From Bacteroidales bacterium (lineage in GTDB: Bacteria; Bacteroidota; Bacteroidia; Bacteroidales; WCHB1-69), in the NCBI GenBank assembly GCA_024400635.1, contig JAKSMI010000001.1:629534-693533 (forward strand): 64,000 nt of DNA. Reading direction: 5' to 3'. Under the pieces are notes generated by a model. It did not search any database. It had not been told where the DNA came from and saw nothing but the letters and a program-made list of their open reading frames with translations. Positions within the stretch are counted from its first letter, which is position 1. The number at the start of each line of letters is the position of its first letter. The translations under genes were made by a program, and so were the position numbers. Shown here in pieces: positions 25,154-33,662 of this stretch.

Positions 25154-26326
25154 TTACTTTTGGGCAGGTTTGATGATGATTCTGGAAGCAACGCCATCTT
25201 CAAGATCAATAACGTGACGTACGCCATCCACCCAGTAGGCAGGCTTGATGCCTCCGTCAATGTCATAGAAACTTCCTACCAGATAAAGCTGGTTTTTGGA
25301 GTTGATTGACATATCAATAATAGAGCTGATGGTGTTGCCTTCTGGGTATCTATACATTGTTTGCGGCAGAACGCTGCCGTCTTTCATCACATAAAATCCT
25401 CCATAACAGGTGTCCATATATGGTTCATCAGTTATTGGATTTATTTCGTAGTGCTCATAATCTTCAGTTATTAAAGAATAGGTACTGCGGGTTCCTTCCG
25501 CTTCGGTTTTATTCCACTTGGAAGAATTGACTATTCCGTATGCTACGCTGAAATTTGAGTTTTCCCACTGATAAGGGATTCGAGTGCCTATGCCAGATTG
25601 ACTATCATATTCGTATGCCGTGTAGTTATCGTCTTCATCTAAATAATTACCAACGATTTTGAAATTGGCGCCATTGGTCAGTGTGCCGGAATAGATTTTT
25701 GCTGAAGCCCCATTCATGGGATCTACATTTACAAGTTGGCGATCTACCCACACTAATGGAACGTATTTGCCATCATAATTCAAATAGAAACCAACAATGA
25801 GTTCGTGACCATCCTCATAATCTATGGATGTAACATGCCATTCATTTATGTTGCTTTCACCAGTAAGAGGCAAATTTGTTGCGGTGGTGCCGTCCCACAC
25901 GGTAGGTCTGTATTTATCTGATAAATGTAAACCCGCAAGGACAATCTTACCATTGTCTTCTATGGCAATGCCGCCAAAAGAAGCGTAATCAAAATTATAT
26001 TCATAGCAAGGAACGCCGTTTTTGAATAGCAATGATGATGGAGACCCACCGAGCCCAAAACGTTTTACTTCTCCCACAACATAGAGGTCGCCATTGTCTG
26101 CCATCGCCATGTCAAGTGCACCAAATTTTCCTATATTATTGTCAAAGTAGCTTAGTTTGTCATTTGTCATGAGAAAGGATTCAGACCCGTAAGTTCCCAT
26201 GATATAGACAGTTTCTTCTGAGGTCGGTGTGTCCGGATCTTCTTTTTTGGGTTCGTCTTTTTTACAGGACATGAAAACCATCGACAGCAAGAGGCATGTC
26301 AAAGTAAATAATTTGATTTTTTTCAT
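25154..26326 (-). CDS. Lipoprotein with propeller-like repeats, paralogue 2
   Basis: 390 residues, collinear with its neighbour: the same lipobox (FMSC), the same repeats (LDMAMADNGDLYVVGEV, GKIVLAGLH, ELIVGFYLN, QLYLVGSFYDI) and the same C-terminus RIIIKPAQK. Differences are scattered single residues, concentrated in the repeat loops, which suggests duplication followed by divergence at a binding face (inference). First gene of the operon behind the box at 26445-26452. The 120-base leader shows nothing else. Confidence 0.8.
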   Translation of the reverse strand: MKKIKLFTLTCLLLSMVFMSCKKDEPKKEDPDTPTSEETVYIMGTYGSESFLMTNDKLSYFDNNIGKFGALDMAMADNGDLYVVGEVKRFGLGGSPSSLLFKNGVPCYEYNFDYASFGGIAIEDNGKIVLAGLHLSDKYRPTVWDGTTATNLPLTGESNINEWHVTSIDYEDGHELIVGFYLNYDGKYVPLVWVDRQLVNVDPMNGASAKIYSGTLTNGANFKIVGNYLDEDDNYTAYEYDSQSGIGTRIPYQWENSNFSVAYGIVNSSKWNKTEAEGTRSTYSLITEDYEHYEINPITDEPYMDTCYGGFYVMKDGSVLPQTMYRYPEGNTISSIIDMSINSKNQLYLVGSFYDIDGGIKPAYWVDGVRHVIDLEDGVASRIIIKPAQK

Positions 26327-26444
26327 GTTTTTTTGCGGGTTCGATATGTTAAAATGGTATCAAAAGCTGGTGAACCCATTAAACAGTTCTTGATACAAAA
26401 AAATATGTTAGAATAATCCAATTTCAACATAAAAATTGCGTTTG

Positions 26445-26452
26445 CAAAAGTA
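26445..26452 (-). promoter_or_regulatory. Putative -7 box for the tandem lipoproteins
   Basis: The minus strand reads TACTTTTG followed by C, matching TAnnTTTG, about 120 bases before the start codon of the first gene. Confidence 0.45.
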
Positions 26453-26539
26453 CAAATAAATTCTATAAGTTCAACATGAAACGAATTTCCGTAGGGGCAA
26501 TGCACGCCAAGGCCTCCACGGGGTTGAACGATTATTCTA

Positions 26540-29539
26540 TTATCTTTTCACGAATTTGACCTCGCTAACCGTTCCGTCAAGGTTGATAACGCGAACAAAA
26601 TGCAAACCAGAGGCAAGATTTTCGACAGAGATCATACAACGGTTCGGATCGGGCGTAGCGATTGTTTTCTGCAACTGACCAATAGCATTGAACACTTCAA
26701 TACGTTGCATATTGTTACCCGTGACGGTAATATACTTATCTGCTGGATTCGGATAAACAGTAATGTCATTCATTAAAGAATGCTCTTCCACCCCGACATT
26801 AAGAAAATGAACGTGGAAAGTCAAATAGTCTCCAAATTCCTGAATTTCGGTAATTTCAAAGCTGTTTTCCGGCGTTCCATCTGCCAAATAGGGATGAGGA
26901 TTCGTGGTGGGACCAAAAGCGGTTCGTCCCGCAAAGGCACTGAAGAAGGCATTATCAACATCGCCATTTACCGTATCACAACTACTTTCCGGACGGAAAA
27001 CCCAATACAAATGAAGAATGCTGTCGTTGTCAAAAAAGGCATTTGCGTGAATGTTTGCGGGCACGGCATTGTTCCAGCGGCCAATAATCAAGCCCGTTCC
27101 AGGTATGCCGTCATCAAACAAATCTTCCTTGTTCCGATACTCGAAAGTGTACCATTGGTCAGCATCTATGGCCGACTTAATGAAATAGCAGCTCTGTGAG
27201 GCACTCGTGGCATTGCTGTAAAGCGTATAGGTTCCATCCTCGGTGATTTGAATCGGGTCATCGGCCACGTGCAAAATCTTATTCTTATACATCATATTGG
27301 TTTGATTCATCACGCTGGAGACACTCATCACATCCCAACGACCAGACGGATTTACATTTTTAAAATTCGTATAATGATAATTGTCGGGAAGACCTAAAGA
27401 ATGCGACATTTCGTGACGGAACACATTGACATTAATTCCGTGGGTAGCAGAACCTTCAAACTCGAAATTGAAAGTATTGGGTAATTTTCCGTTAATGCTT
27501 ACAAGATGATCGATAGAATCTTGAGGGAAAAATTCCATGTGAGGCCATAAAAGAGATGCCCAGTTGCCAACATCTCCTTTGACTATAAAAGAAATATTGT
27601 CAATATAGCCGTCGCCATCACCATCCAAAGTAGCGTAATAGTTCACCAAGCCCATTGAACTAACATAATCGATAGCGGAAGCTAACAGTTGGGCTTCGCG
27701 CATAGAGATGCCTACCATCGGATTTTCTCCGTGATATCCAATAGGGTTCGTTTCGGAATACGGCTGATAATATCCACGAGGATGTTCATCCACGAATGAA
27801 ATGATTGAATTGTTTACAATCTGATCGGCGAATATGGTATTAAAATGAATTTTACCGTATGACGACACGTCAAAATAATTGTAAACGCTTGGATATCCAG
27901 GGATTTTGCAGTTAAACAAGCTGTCAATGGAATTGAACGGATAAGTGATTTCATCGTCATCGGCAAAGCGGATAAAAATCACTAAATTGGACATTGCCAA
28001 TTTGTTTGTATCAATAATCCAAAAATCAACTTCAGGGAAATTTAACGAGGGATATTCCATGGCACCTAAAGTAGAAGAACTATTAATATCAATGGTATCG
28101 TGGGCAAAATACATAACAGTGTAATAACTACCCACAGGCAAATTGACCGGAGCATCAAAGGAGTAATGCAAAGTATCGTGGGCGGGGATAATGAGATGCT
28201 GAACATCAACCCATTGAGCAAATTCTTGGGAAAGGTTTTCAATTGCCGCCTGACCCGCAAAAAAGTCAACAGCCACATCATTCGGATTGTAAATATCGAC
28301 ATGCCCGCGAAGATTGTCTCCCTTTTGAACGATAGTCGTGTCTAAAACCACGTCAGAACCCAAAATGGTGAAAAGCAAATCATCTTCATCGTAATCAGGA
28401 TAGAGATTTAAAATAGCTTCTTCAGAATGTGAAAAATTGTAATCATCGGGTGTTAAGGCAAACAGATTGAAGTAGCCATCGTCAGAGCCGCCCCAACCCC
28501 AATTGACGTGTACCATATCATCTTCATCATATCCATCCAAAATAAAAGCATGGCCACCAGGATAGGTGCCTTCATCGGCATCCCACAATGATTGTCCGAA
28601 ATATAATATAGGTTGATGAATGTCCAAATCATTTTTCATCAGTGCTAACCATTCGGCATCAGAATAATTATACCTTGATTCGTGCAATGAATGAACATTA
28701 TACTTGAAAAATTGGTTAAGCGCAAAATGAATGGCAAAAGTATTACCAGAAGTACTGGCATGGCAATCGCTATTATATTTTAGATTAGAGGCGATACCGC
28801 AATGATATTGCAAAAGCCCTACGGCATCACGCTGGACCTGCGTACTATTGCCATTCAATTGTGCCGGCATATTGTCCCAATCGTAAGTGCTTGATTCAAA
28901 ATCCGCACACAGGGTGTCATAGTGCCAGCAACCATAATTTTGGGTTATACAGTTTAATCCTCTTCCGTTGACAGGCCACTGCCAATAGTTCATCACTTGG
29001 GCTGCCGCCGTGGCAACGCAGCCGGTTGCAGGTCTGTATCCTGTTTGTGGCAAAGTTGAATCAACGGGAAGCATAGAATTATACCTCGTGCCATCGGCAG
29101 AGCATTGATTCCATTGTGTTTGGATGAGAGGCTCCACACTACGGGTATTGCGATGCGGAGTATGTGCGCTCACTTCGGCGCCTTCGGCTATCGCTTTCAA
29201 CTGTTCGTTGTATTTCTGCAACTGAGAGGCAAATCCCGGAGCCATATCATTTACATTGACTTCCCCGGTGATTGAATAACCCAAAACCGGCATTGTGCGA
29301 TCATCATCGCTCATAATCACAAACCCGCCACCTGGGAGATTATAAACGAACAGGTGGTCAAACGACGTATTCACTTTGGTGAGTTGCGCAGTACTTAGGG
29401 TGCCGCGAGTGTTTTCTATTTTGCTATTCATAAAACGAATGGCCTTTTGTCGAGCGGCATTGTCGTCAATGGGACCTGCCACAGATTTCTGCATCATAAA
29501 GATTGCACATAGAAACAATAAAAGATAGATTTTTTTCAT
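26540..29539 (-). CDS. Secreted double protease: C10 cysteine peptidase + M6-like metallopeptidase + T9SS domain
   Basis: 999 residues. Signal peptide (1-21), then a streptopain-type propeptide (ARQKAIRFMNSK; FVYNLPGGGFVIMSDDD). The C10 peptidase has Cys174 (ATGCVATAAAQVMNYW), His330 (PGGHAFILDGYD) and the NWGWGG block (Asn346). After a beta-rich linker (390-505) a second catalytic unit follows: a calcium-loop-like DGDGDGYIDN (639-648) and the zinc motif HEMSHSLGLPD (H709, E710, H713, D719), as in M6 proteases. The end is a T9SS type A domain (VYPNPADKYITVTG at 928 to KFVKR). All catalytic residues look intact in both units. It should be exported by type IX secretion. Confidence 0.87.
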   Translation of the reverse strand: MKKIYLLLFLCAIFMMQKSVAGPIDDNAARQKAIRFMNSKIENTRGTLSTAQLTKVNTSFDHLFVYNLPGGGFVIMSDDDRTMPVLGYSITGEVNVNDMAPGFASQLQKYNEQLKAIAEGAEVSAHTPHRNTRSVEPLIQTQWNQCSADGTRYNSMLPVDSTLPQTGYRPATGCVATAAAQVMNYWQWPVNGRGLNCITQNYGCWHYDTLCADFESSTYDWDNMPAQLNGNSTQVQRDAVGLLQYHCGIASNLKYNSDCHASTSGNTFAIHFALNQFFKYNVHSLHESRYNYSDAEWLALMKNDLDIHQPILYFGQSLWDADEGTYPGGHAFILDGYDEDDMVHVNWGWGGSDDGYFNLFALTPDDYNFSHSEEAILNLYPDYDEDDLLFTILGSDVVLDTTIVQKGDNLRGHVDIYNPNDVAVDFFAGQAAIENLSQEFAQWVDVQHLIIPAHDTLHYSFDAPVNLPVGSYYTVMYFAHDTIDINSSSTLGAMEYPSLNFPEVDFWIIDTNKLAMSNLVIFIRFADDDEITYPFNSIDSLFNCKIPGYPSVYNYFDVSSYGKIHFNTIFADQIVNNSIISFVDEHPRGYYQPYSETNPIGYHGENPMVGISMREAQLLASAIDYVSSMGLVNYYATLDGDGDGYIDNISFIVKGDVGNWASLLWPHMEFFPQDSIDHLVSINGKLPNTFNFEFEGSATHGINVNVFRHEMSHSLGLPDNYHYTNFKNVNPSGRWDVMSVSSVMNQTNMMYKNKILHVADDPIQITEDGTYTLYSNATSASQSCYFIKSAIDADQWYTFEYRNKEDLFDDGIPGTGLIIGRWNNAVPANIHANAFFDNDSILHLYWVFRPESSCDTVNGDVDNAFFSAFAGRTAFGPTTNPHPYLADGTPENSFEITEIQEFGDYLTFHVHFLNVGVEEHSLMNDITVYPNPADKYITVTGNNMQRIEVFNAIGQLQKTIATPDPNRCMISVENLASGLHFVRVINLDGTVSEVKFVKR

Positions 29540-29566
29540 ACTATAAAATTTGTTATTATTCTCTGT

Positions 29567-30607
29567 TTATATTTCAGTTCGTTCTTGATTATCCAATCTA
29601 TATCTTTCTTTTTCAAGTTCGAGTTGCAGTTCTTCCTCGGTAGGCAATGTTAATTTATATTTTGAAGCAAATACCTGTTTGGCATCATTTAGAACAGAAT
29701 ATTTGGCAATGGCTTCATTCTTTTCCGAGCACAAAATTAGGCCTATGGTCGGATTATCGTCTGGTTGTTTCATCAAATCATCAAACATACGGATATAGCT
29801 ATCCATCTGCCCTACATCGCTGTGGGTCAATTTTCCCAGTTTCAAGTCTATCAACACATAGCATTTTAAAATACTGTTGTAAAACACCAGGTCGATGTAG
29901 AAATCATCCTCATCATAGCGCATTCTTTTCTGACGTGCCACAAAGCAAAATCCCTTTCCCAATTCCATCAGGAAATCCTGCAAATGACATATCAAAGCCT
30001 TTTCAACATCGGATTCGTGCAATGAAGGATAATCTTGCAAATTCAGAAAGTCCAAAACATACGGATCTTTTATAAATTCTAACGGAGAAACGGCAGACAT
30101 TTTCTCTTTTGCTTCTGCTACCACGGAAGACTTTTCCCGACTGGACAATAATCTTTCATAATATAATGTCGAAATCTGTCTGTCCAGTTGTCGTGTTGAC
30201 CAGACTTCATTAGCCGCTTCGTTCATGTACCAAAGCCTTGCGTCTTCTTTTTCAACACTCAGCAATCTGCGATAGTGACTCCAACTCAATTCGGGACGCA
30301 GTGTGTCCCGAATTGAAAAAGAACGATAAAATTGACACATTTTTCGAAGTTCTCTTTCATCAAATCCTTTCCCGAACTCTTTTGTAAGCTGTTGAGAAAG
30401 ATTTTTCAATACCTGTTTTCCGTACTCTGCACGTTCACATTTGAGTTCGTCTTCCGTAATCAAACGTCCGATTTCCCAGTATGCTGTTACCATGGCAAAA
30501 TTAACGGCACGATAAACCGCTTGCCTTGCCTGCAGCAAAACGCTGGAAATCGCAGCATACAATTGCTCATTTTTTTCTTCAGGTATAATATTGTCATTCA
30601 TAACCAT
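29567..30607 (-). CDS. DUF1016 / YhcG-like PDDEXK nuclease
   Basis: 346 residues from the Met at 30607, set by the promoter box 16 bases upstream; the Met at 30601 is equally possible. The N-terminal DUF1016 domain (about 10-165) has AYWEIGRLI, AEYGKQVLKNLSQQL, GFDERELRKMCQFY and LSWSHYRRLL. The C-terminal PDDEXK nuclease domain has DFYIDLVFYNSILKCYVLIDLKLG (split catalytic residues D, D, K) and ends TLPTEEELQLELEKE. YhcG-type proteins are linked to restriction loci and DNA ends; no partner is adjacent. A shorter paralogue lies at 35646-36149. Confidence 0.85.
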   Translation of the reverse strand: MVMNDNIIPEEKNEQLYAAISSVLLQARQAVYRAVNFAMVTAYWEIGRLITEDELKCERAEYGKQVLKNLSQQLTKEFGKGFDERELRKMCQFYRSFSIRDTLRPELSWSHYRRLLSVEKEDARLWYMNEAANEVWSTRQLDRQISTLYYERLLSSREKSSVVAEAKEKMSAVSPLEFIKDPYVLDFLNLQDYPSLHESDVEKALICHLQDFLMELGKGFCFVARQKRMRYDEDDFYIDLVFYNSILKCYVLIDLKLGKLTHSDVGQMDSYIRMFDDLMKQPDDNPTIGLILCSEKNEAIAKYSVLNDAKQVFASKYKLTLPTEEELQLELEKERYRLDNQERTEI

Positions 30608-30622
30608 TATGAAAATAGTTTG

Positions 30623-30630
30623 CAAAGGTA
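30623..30630 (-). promoter_or_regulatory. Putative -7 box for the DUF1016 nuclease
   Basis: The minus strand reads TACCTTTG followed by C, matching TAnnTTTG. Its position fixes the gene start at 30607/30601 and rules out the far upstream Met. Confidence 0.5.
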
Positions 30631-30651
30631 CAAAATATTTTACAACAAAAA

Positions 30652-30680
30652 AATCCCTCCCGTTTGCGGCGGGAGGGATT
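30652..30680 (-). terminator. Terminator after the frameshifted kinase-like gene
   Basis: AATCCCTCCCG / CGGGAGGGATT stem with a 7-base loop, then a run of seven T on the minus strand. Its stem sequence is identical to that at 31192-31222. Confidence 0.85.
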
Positions 30681-30683
30681 GTA

Positions 30684-31152
30684 TTACCTGAATTCAATTT
30701 CTGTTGTCAATGTTCTCACTCCCCCACAACACAGTTCGGGAGTATTAATTCTTATATCACAATCAAACACAAATATATTCCCTTCTTTAGAACGAATCAC
30801 ATTTTCGTCATGTAGGTCGCTCAGATATATCTCAGGCGTTGCAATTTGTTTTTCGTGCCCAGTGTTCGATTATTTGTTCTTGCGTCTTTGCGAATTGGCA
30901 TTCTCTTTTGAAATCGCCTGCGAATGAATGCGTTGGATTTGTTCCATCATTTGCTCCCGCGAGAATGGTTGCAATAACATTTGTAACACCTCCCGCTGCG
31001 CAGCCATACTGTTCGCACGATGAAAATCGTTTATAAACCAACTTCCGTTCAATAAATTGTTCTGCATAATGCTCTAAATTTGCCAATCCATCAGAAGAAA
31101 AATCTTCATCAATAATATGTTGAATTCTATTCCAAAAGATTGAATTTGTCAT
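30684..31152 (-). pseudogene. Kinase-like (polyvalent-protein type) gene broken by a +1 frameshift
   Basis: The 5' part starts at MTNSIFWNRIQHIIDEDF and includes SCEQYGCAAGGVTNVIATI. After HWARK the frame runs into a stop at 30832. The next frame continues the protein as TPEIYLSDLHDENVIRS, GNIFVFDCDIRINTPELC and ends at 30684. The span is 469 bases, i.e. 156 codons plus one base. Removing one A from the run of five (30849-30853, T on the + strand) restores a continuous reading with the DLHDEN catalytic-loop-like motif of kinase-like domains found in mobile-element polyvalent proteins. Recent decay, phase variation or a sequencing error could explain it. Confidence 0.7.
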
Positions 31153-31191
31153 TTTTTTATTTGCAAAAATACACAAAAATCCCAAACAAAA

Positions 31192-31222
31192 AATCCCTCC
31201 CGTTGTCGCGGCGGGAGGGATT
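31192..31222 (-). terminator. Terminator downstream of the CsgG-like operon
   Basis: AATCCCTCCCG / CGGGAGGGATT with a 9-base loop, followed on the minus strand by seven T. It lies 167 bases past the last gene of the five-gene operon. The interval 31223-31388 shows no gene. Confidence 0.75.
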
Positions 31223-31388
31223 ATGTTTAAATATTGTGGAGACGCGGCACGCCATCTACGCGGGAGGGTATAGATTCAGCTTATTTTTTCAACGATATTC
31301 GTGATATAAATTCTTCTTTGGTTTCAAAAGTGCATTGTATATCTTATGGAAGTACAGTTTTAAGTATTCTTCCTATTCGCTATTAATG

Positions 31389-32315
31389 TTATTTGATTAT
31401 TTGTTGGTAATTTACGTTGATTTTTTGGGAACAATATGCCTTTGCAACTTCCTTGGCTGCATCTATAGAGCGTTTTTGCAAGGATATTTCATCGTTATGT
31501 TGTTGCATCTTGAAATCCCAATCCCGTTTTTCTTTTTCGGAAAATTTGTTTTGGATGTCTGTTAACAATTTTTGTGCTTCTTCATAACAAAACATTGGCG
31601 GATTGATGTTCCCTAAATATTCTGCTGCTTCATAGTATTTTTGTACAGAATAAGATGCCCTTGCCTTTTGTAACAAATTATTGCATTGTTGTGCTTGATA
31701 TGATGAGTAAATATCGTCCACAACTTCCAACACATTATTGTAACAAGGAACCACAGTCGGTATAGACAATAGGATGGCCAATGATTCTTCGTAATATTCT
31801 TGTTTGGCGAGCATTTGTGCATCGGATATTATCTGTTTACAATACGTTTGGTAATAATTTAAAATATTTTGTTTACTATTGGCCATAAAGCTTTTGAAGA
31901 TTGTATCTGATGTGGAAATGTTCGCTATGGCATTTACAATGGCTTTTTCTTTTGTATCGCCCGCCCCTTTATATTTTTTTGAAATGGAGCCGACGGTTGC
32001 GCCATTTAACTGTTTTACGAACAGACTAAATTCAATCTTAACAGAATAAAGAGACTGCATCCCGCCCTCAATAACTTCTGTTTCATATAATTCAATAATG
32101 GGGTATAAGACGAAGCCCTGAGGGGAAACTCCTGTTTCTATACCATTTTGTGTACAGATGCGCTCAAGTTTCGTTTTGATTTTGCTCATTTGTGAAGCAT
32201 CCAATTCATTAGTTTGCTCTGGCACAACAACCCCTATATTGATTTCGCCGATGTTTTGTGCAAATGAAAGTTGCAGGCCCATCGTCAATATTATGATAAT
32301 CAATATTCTTTTCAT
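31389..32315 (-). CDS. Exported protein with LPP20/FlgT-like N-domain and helical repeats
   Basis: 308 residues with a signal peptide ending LSFAQ (residue 20). The N-terminal half (INIGVVVPEQTNELDASQM, KLERICTQNGIETG, EFSLFVKQLNGATVGSISKK, GDTKEKAIVNAI) has the alpha/beta pattern of envelope proteins such as FlgT and LPP20. The second half has TPR-like helical hairpins (YYEESLAILLSIP, YYEAAEYLGNINP) and a charged C-terminal helix. It is the last gene of a five-gene operon, 8 bases after its upstream neighbour. No family name recognised; periplasmic or outer-membrane location expected. Confidence 0.7.
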   Translation of the reverse strand: MKRILIIIILTMGLQLSFAQNIGEINIGVVVPEQTNELDASQMSKIKTKLERICTQNGIETGVSPQGFVLYPIIELYETEVIEGGMQSLYSVKIEFSLFVKQLNGATVGSISKKYKGAGDTKEKAIVNAIANISTSDTIFKSFMANSKQNILNYYQTYCKQIISDAQMLAKQEYYEESLAILLSIPTVVPCYNNVLEVVDDIYSSYQAQQCNNLLQKARASYSVQKYYEAAEYLGNINPPMFCYEEAQKLLTDIQNKFSEKEKRDWDFKMQQHNDEISLQKRSIDAAKEVAKAYCSQKINVNYQQIIK

Positions 32316-32323
32316 AAGAATGT

Positions 32324-33187
32324 TTATTTAATGGTTATATAAATCGTATTTCCTTTGATGTCTCTTCCTATTTGTAATCCTAAGGTTCGCATGAATTTGA
32401 AAATTTCAAGAGCAAATTTATTGGGATTGTAGTTGTTCCCAGTAGTGGAATCTTTGAGAGGAATACGGACATCGTCAAAAATCATTAGGTTGTCGCTTGT
32501 TCCCTGGATGTGATAATTGTTTTTGTGTGCGTTGGCTTCCATCCATAATTCTATTTCATCACTGAGTAATAATCCTTGTGTGCCAATTTCCGACGACATA
32601 GTATATTCGGATTCGCTGTCGAAGCCAAAATTGATGATGACGGATTTCCCATTTTCAACAATATCATTGAATTTCAATTGCATTGTGTTCAGAAAATCTT
32701 CGGCAATGCTTTCAATGGCTTTGCTTGTGAGTTTCCCAATATCGTCAGTATAAAATTTGCCACTTTCTCCAACTTTGTTTGACAAAGAGTTTCCGGTTGA
32801 ACATTCGTATGCAGTAACGACAGTTTTGACGGAATTTCCTGTGGCGGATAAAAGAATATCGACTTCGGCTTCTACATATATATCCGCTCCTGAATTTTGA
32901 ATAATCATTGATTTCAAATCGCTTTTGTTATCGTCAACAAAAGTGGCATCAGACTTTGCGGCTTTTAATTTAGCAGTAAAGTCAATGGTGGTAAAACCTC
33001 TGGAGTCGAAAGCTTCTTTGATTTTAGTAAGGGCAATTCGTTTATTTACATCATTTTCCAAAATGGTGCGGATGTCTTCTCCATCTTTGGTATAAGGAAT
33101 GACCATGATTTTGGGCTGTACGGTTTGTTGCGCGAACAGTGAAATCCCTAAAATAATTCCTATTAAGGTTGCTATTAAACGTTTCAT
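32324..33187 (-). CDS. Exported DUF6175-like protein
   Basis: 287 residues, signal peptide ending SLFAQ. The start of the mature protein, KIMVIPYTKDGEDIRTILEN then VNKRIALTKIKEAFDSRGF, matches from memory the Bacteroidota family DUF6175. It resembles CsgG/TolB-N domains, which also begin with a IAVxPF-like strand and a helix. SGADIYVEAEVDI forms the next strand. A second domain (about 185-287) ends GRDIKGNTIYITIK. Function unknown. It is co-transcribed with a CsgG-like and an LPP20-like gene. Confidence 0.7.
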   Translation of the reverse strand: MKRLIATLIGIILGISLFAQQTVQPKIMVIPYTKDGEDIRTILENDVNKRIALTKIKEAFDSRGFTTIDFTAKLKAAKSDATFVDDNKSDLKSMIIQNSGADIYVEAEVDILLSATGNSVKTVVTAYECSTGNSLSNKVGESGKFYTDDIGKLTSKAIESIAEDFLNTMQLKFNDIVENGKSVIINFGFDSESEYTMSSEIGTQGLLLSDEIELWMEANAHKNNYHIQGTSDNLMIFDDVRIPLKDSTTGNNYNPNKFALEIFKFMRTLGLQIGRDIKGNTIYITIK

Positions 33188-33200
33188 TTTCCAAATTTAA

Positions 33201-33662
33201 TTAAAGGCCAAATTTTCTTATTATGCCGTTTTGTTCTAAATCAGTTCGCAAGGCACGCAAGTTTATTGATACATCAACAGAAATACTTTTTTGTCCACCT
33301 CCGCCTTTGACGTGGTGGATTTTTGTTGTCGGGATGCTGGAAATAATAAAAGTCTTATACCGCTTCTCTTCCAACAATTCATCAAAGTATTTTTTATTGT
33401 TTTTTCGTGCATCGTTTTCATTGATGTTTACTAAGGGGTCTTTTAATTGCGAATCGGGAATGCCTCTGAATAAAATGGCTTCAACGGCATATTTTTCAGC
33501 GTCAGTAATGGCGGTTAATTCATTTTGACCGAATCCATCACAACGCAAATTTATTGTTTGAGAATCTTCGGATATATAATTGACGCTGTGGGTCAAGTAA
33601 GATGTCCGGCACGATGTCATCCCGCATAATAATAGTATGAAAATGTAGAGCCCTTTTTTCAT
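33201..33662 (-). CDS. Small LPP20-like lipoprotein
   Basis: 153 residues with an SPII signal (lipobox MTSC, Cys18). The mature part TINLRCDGFGQNELTAITDA, EKYAVEAILFRGIPDSQL resembles the LPP20 fold (strand, then a helix with regularly spaced Ala). A Gly-rich turn VKGGGGQKS precedes the last strand. The start overlaps the stop of the CsgG-like gene by 4 bases (ATGA), a sign of coupled translation. Likely on the periplasmic side of the outer membrane; partner proteins are presumably its operon neighbours. Confidence 0.7.
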   Translation of the reverse strand: MKKGLYIFILLLCGMTSCRTSYLTHSVNYISEDSQTINLRCDGFGQNELTAITDAEKYAVEAILFRGIPDSQLKDPLVNINENDARKNNKKYFDELLEEKRYKTFIISSIPTTKIHHVKGGGGQKSISVDVSINLRALRTDLEQNGIIRKFGL

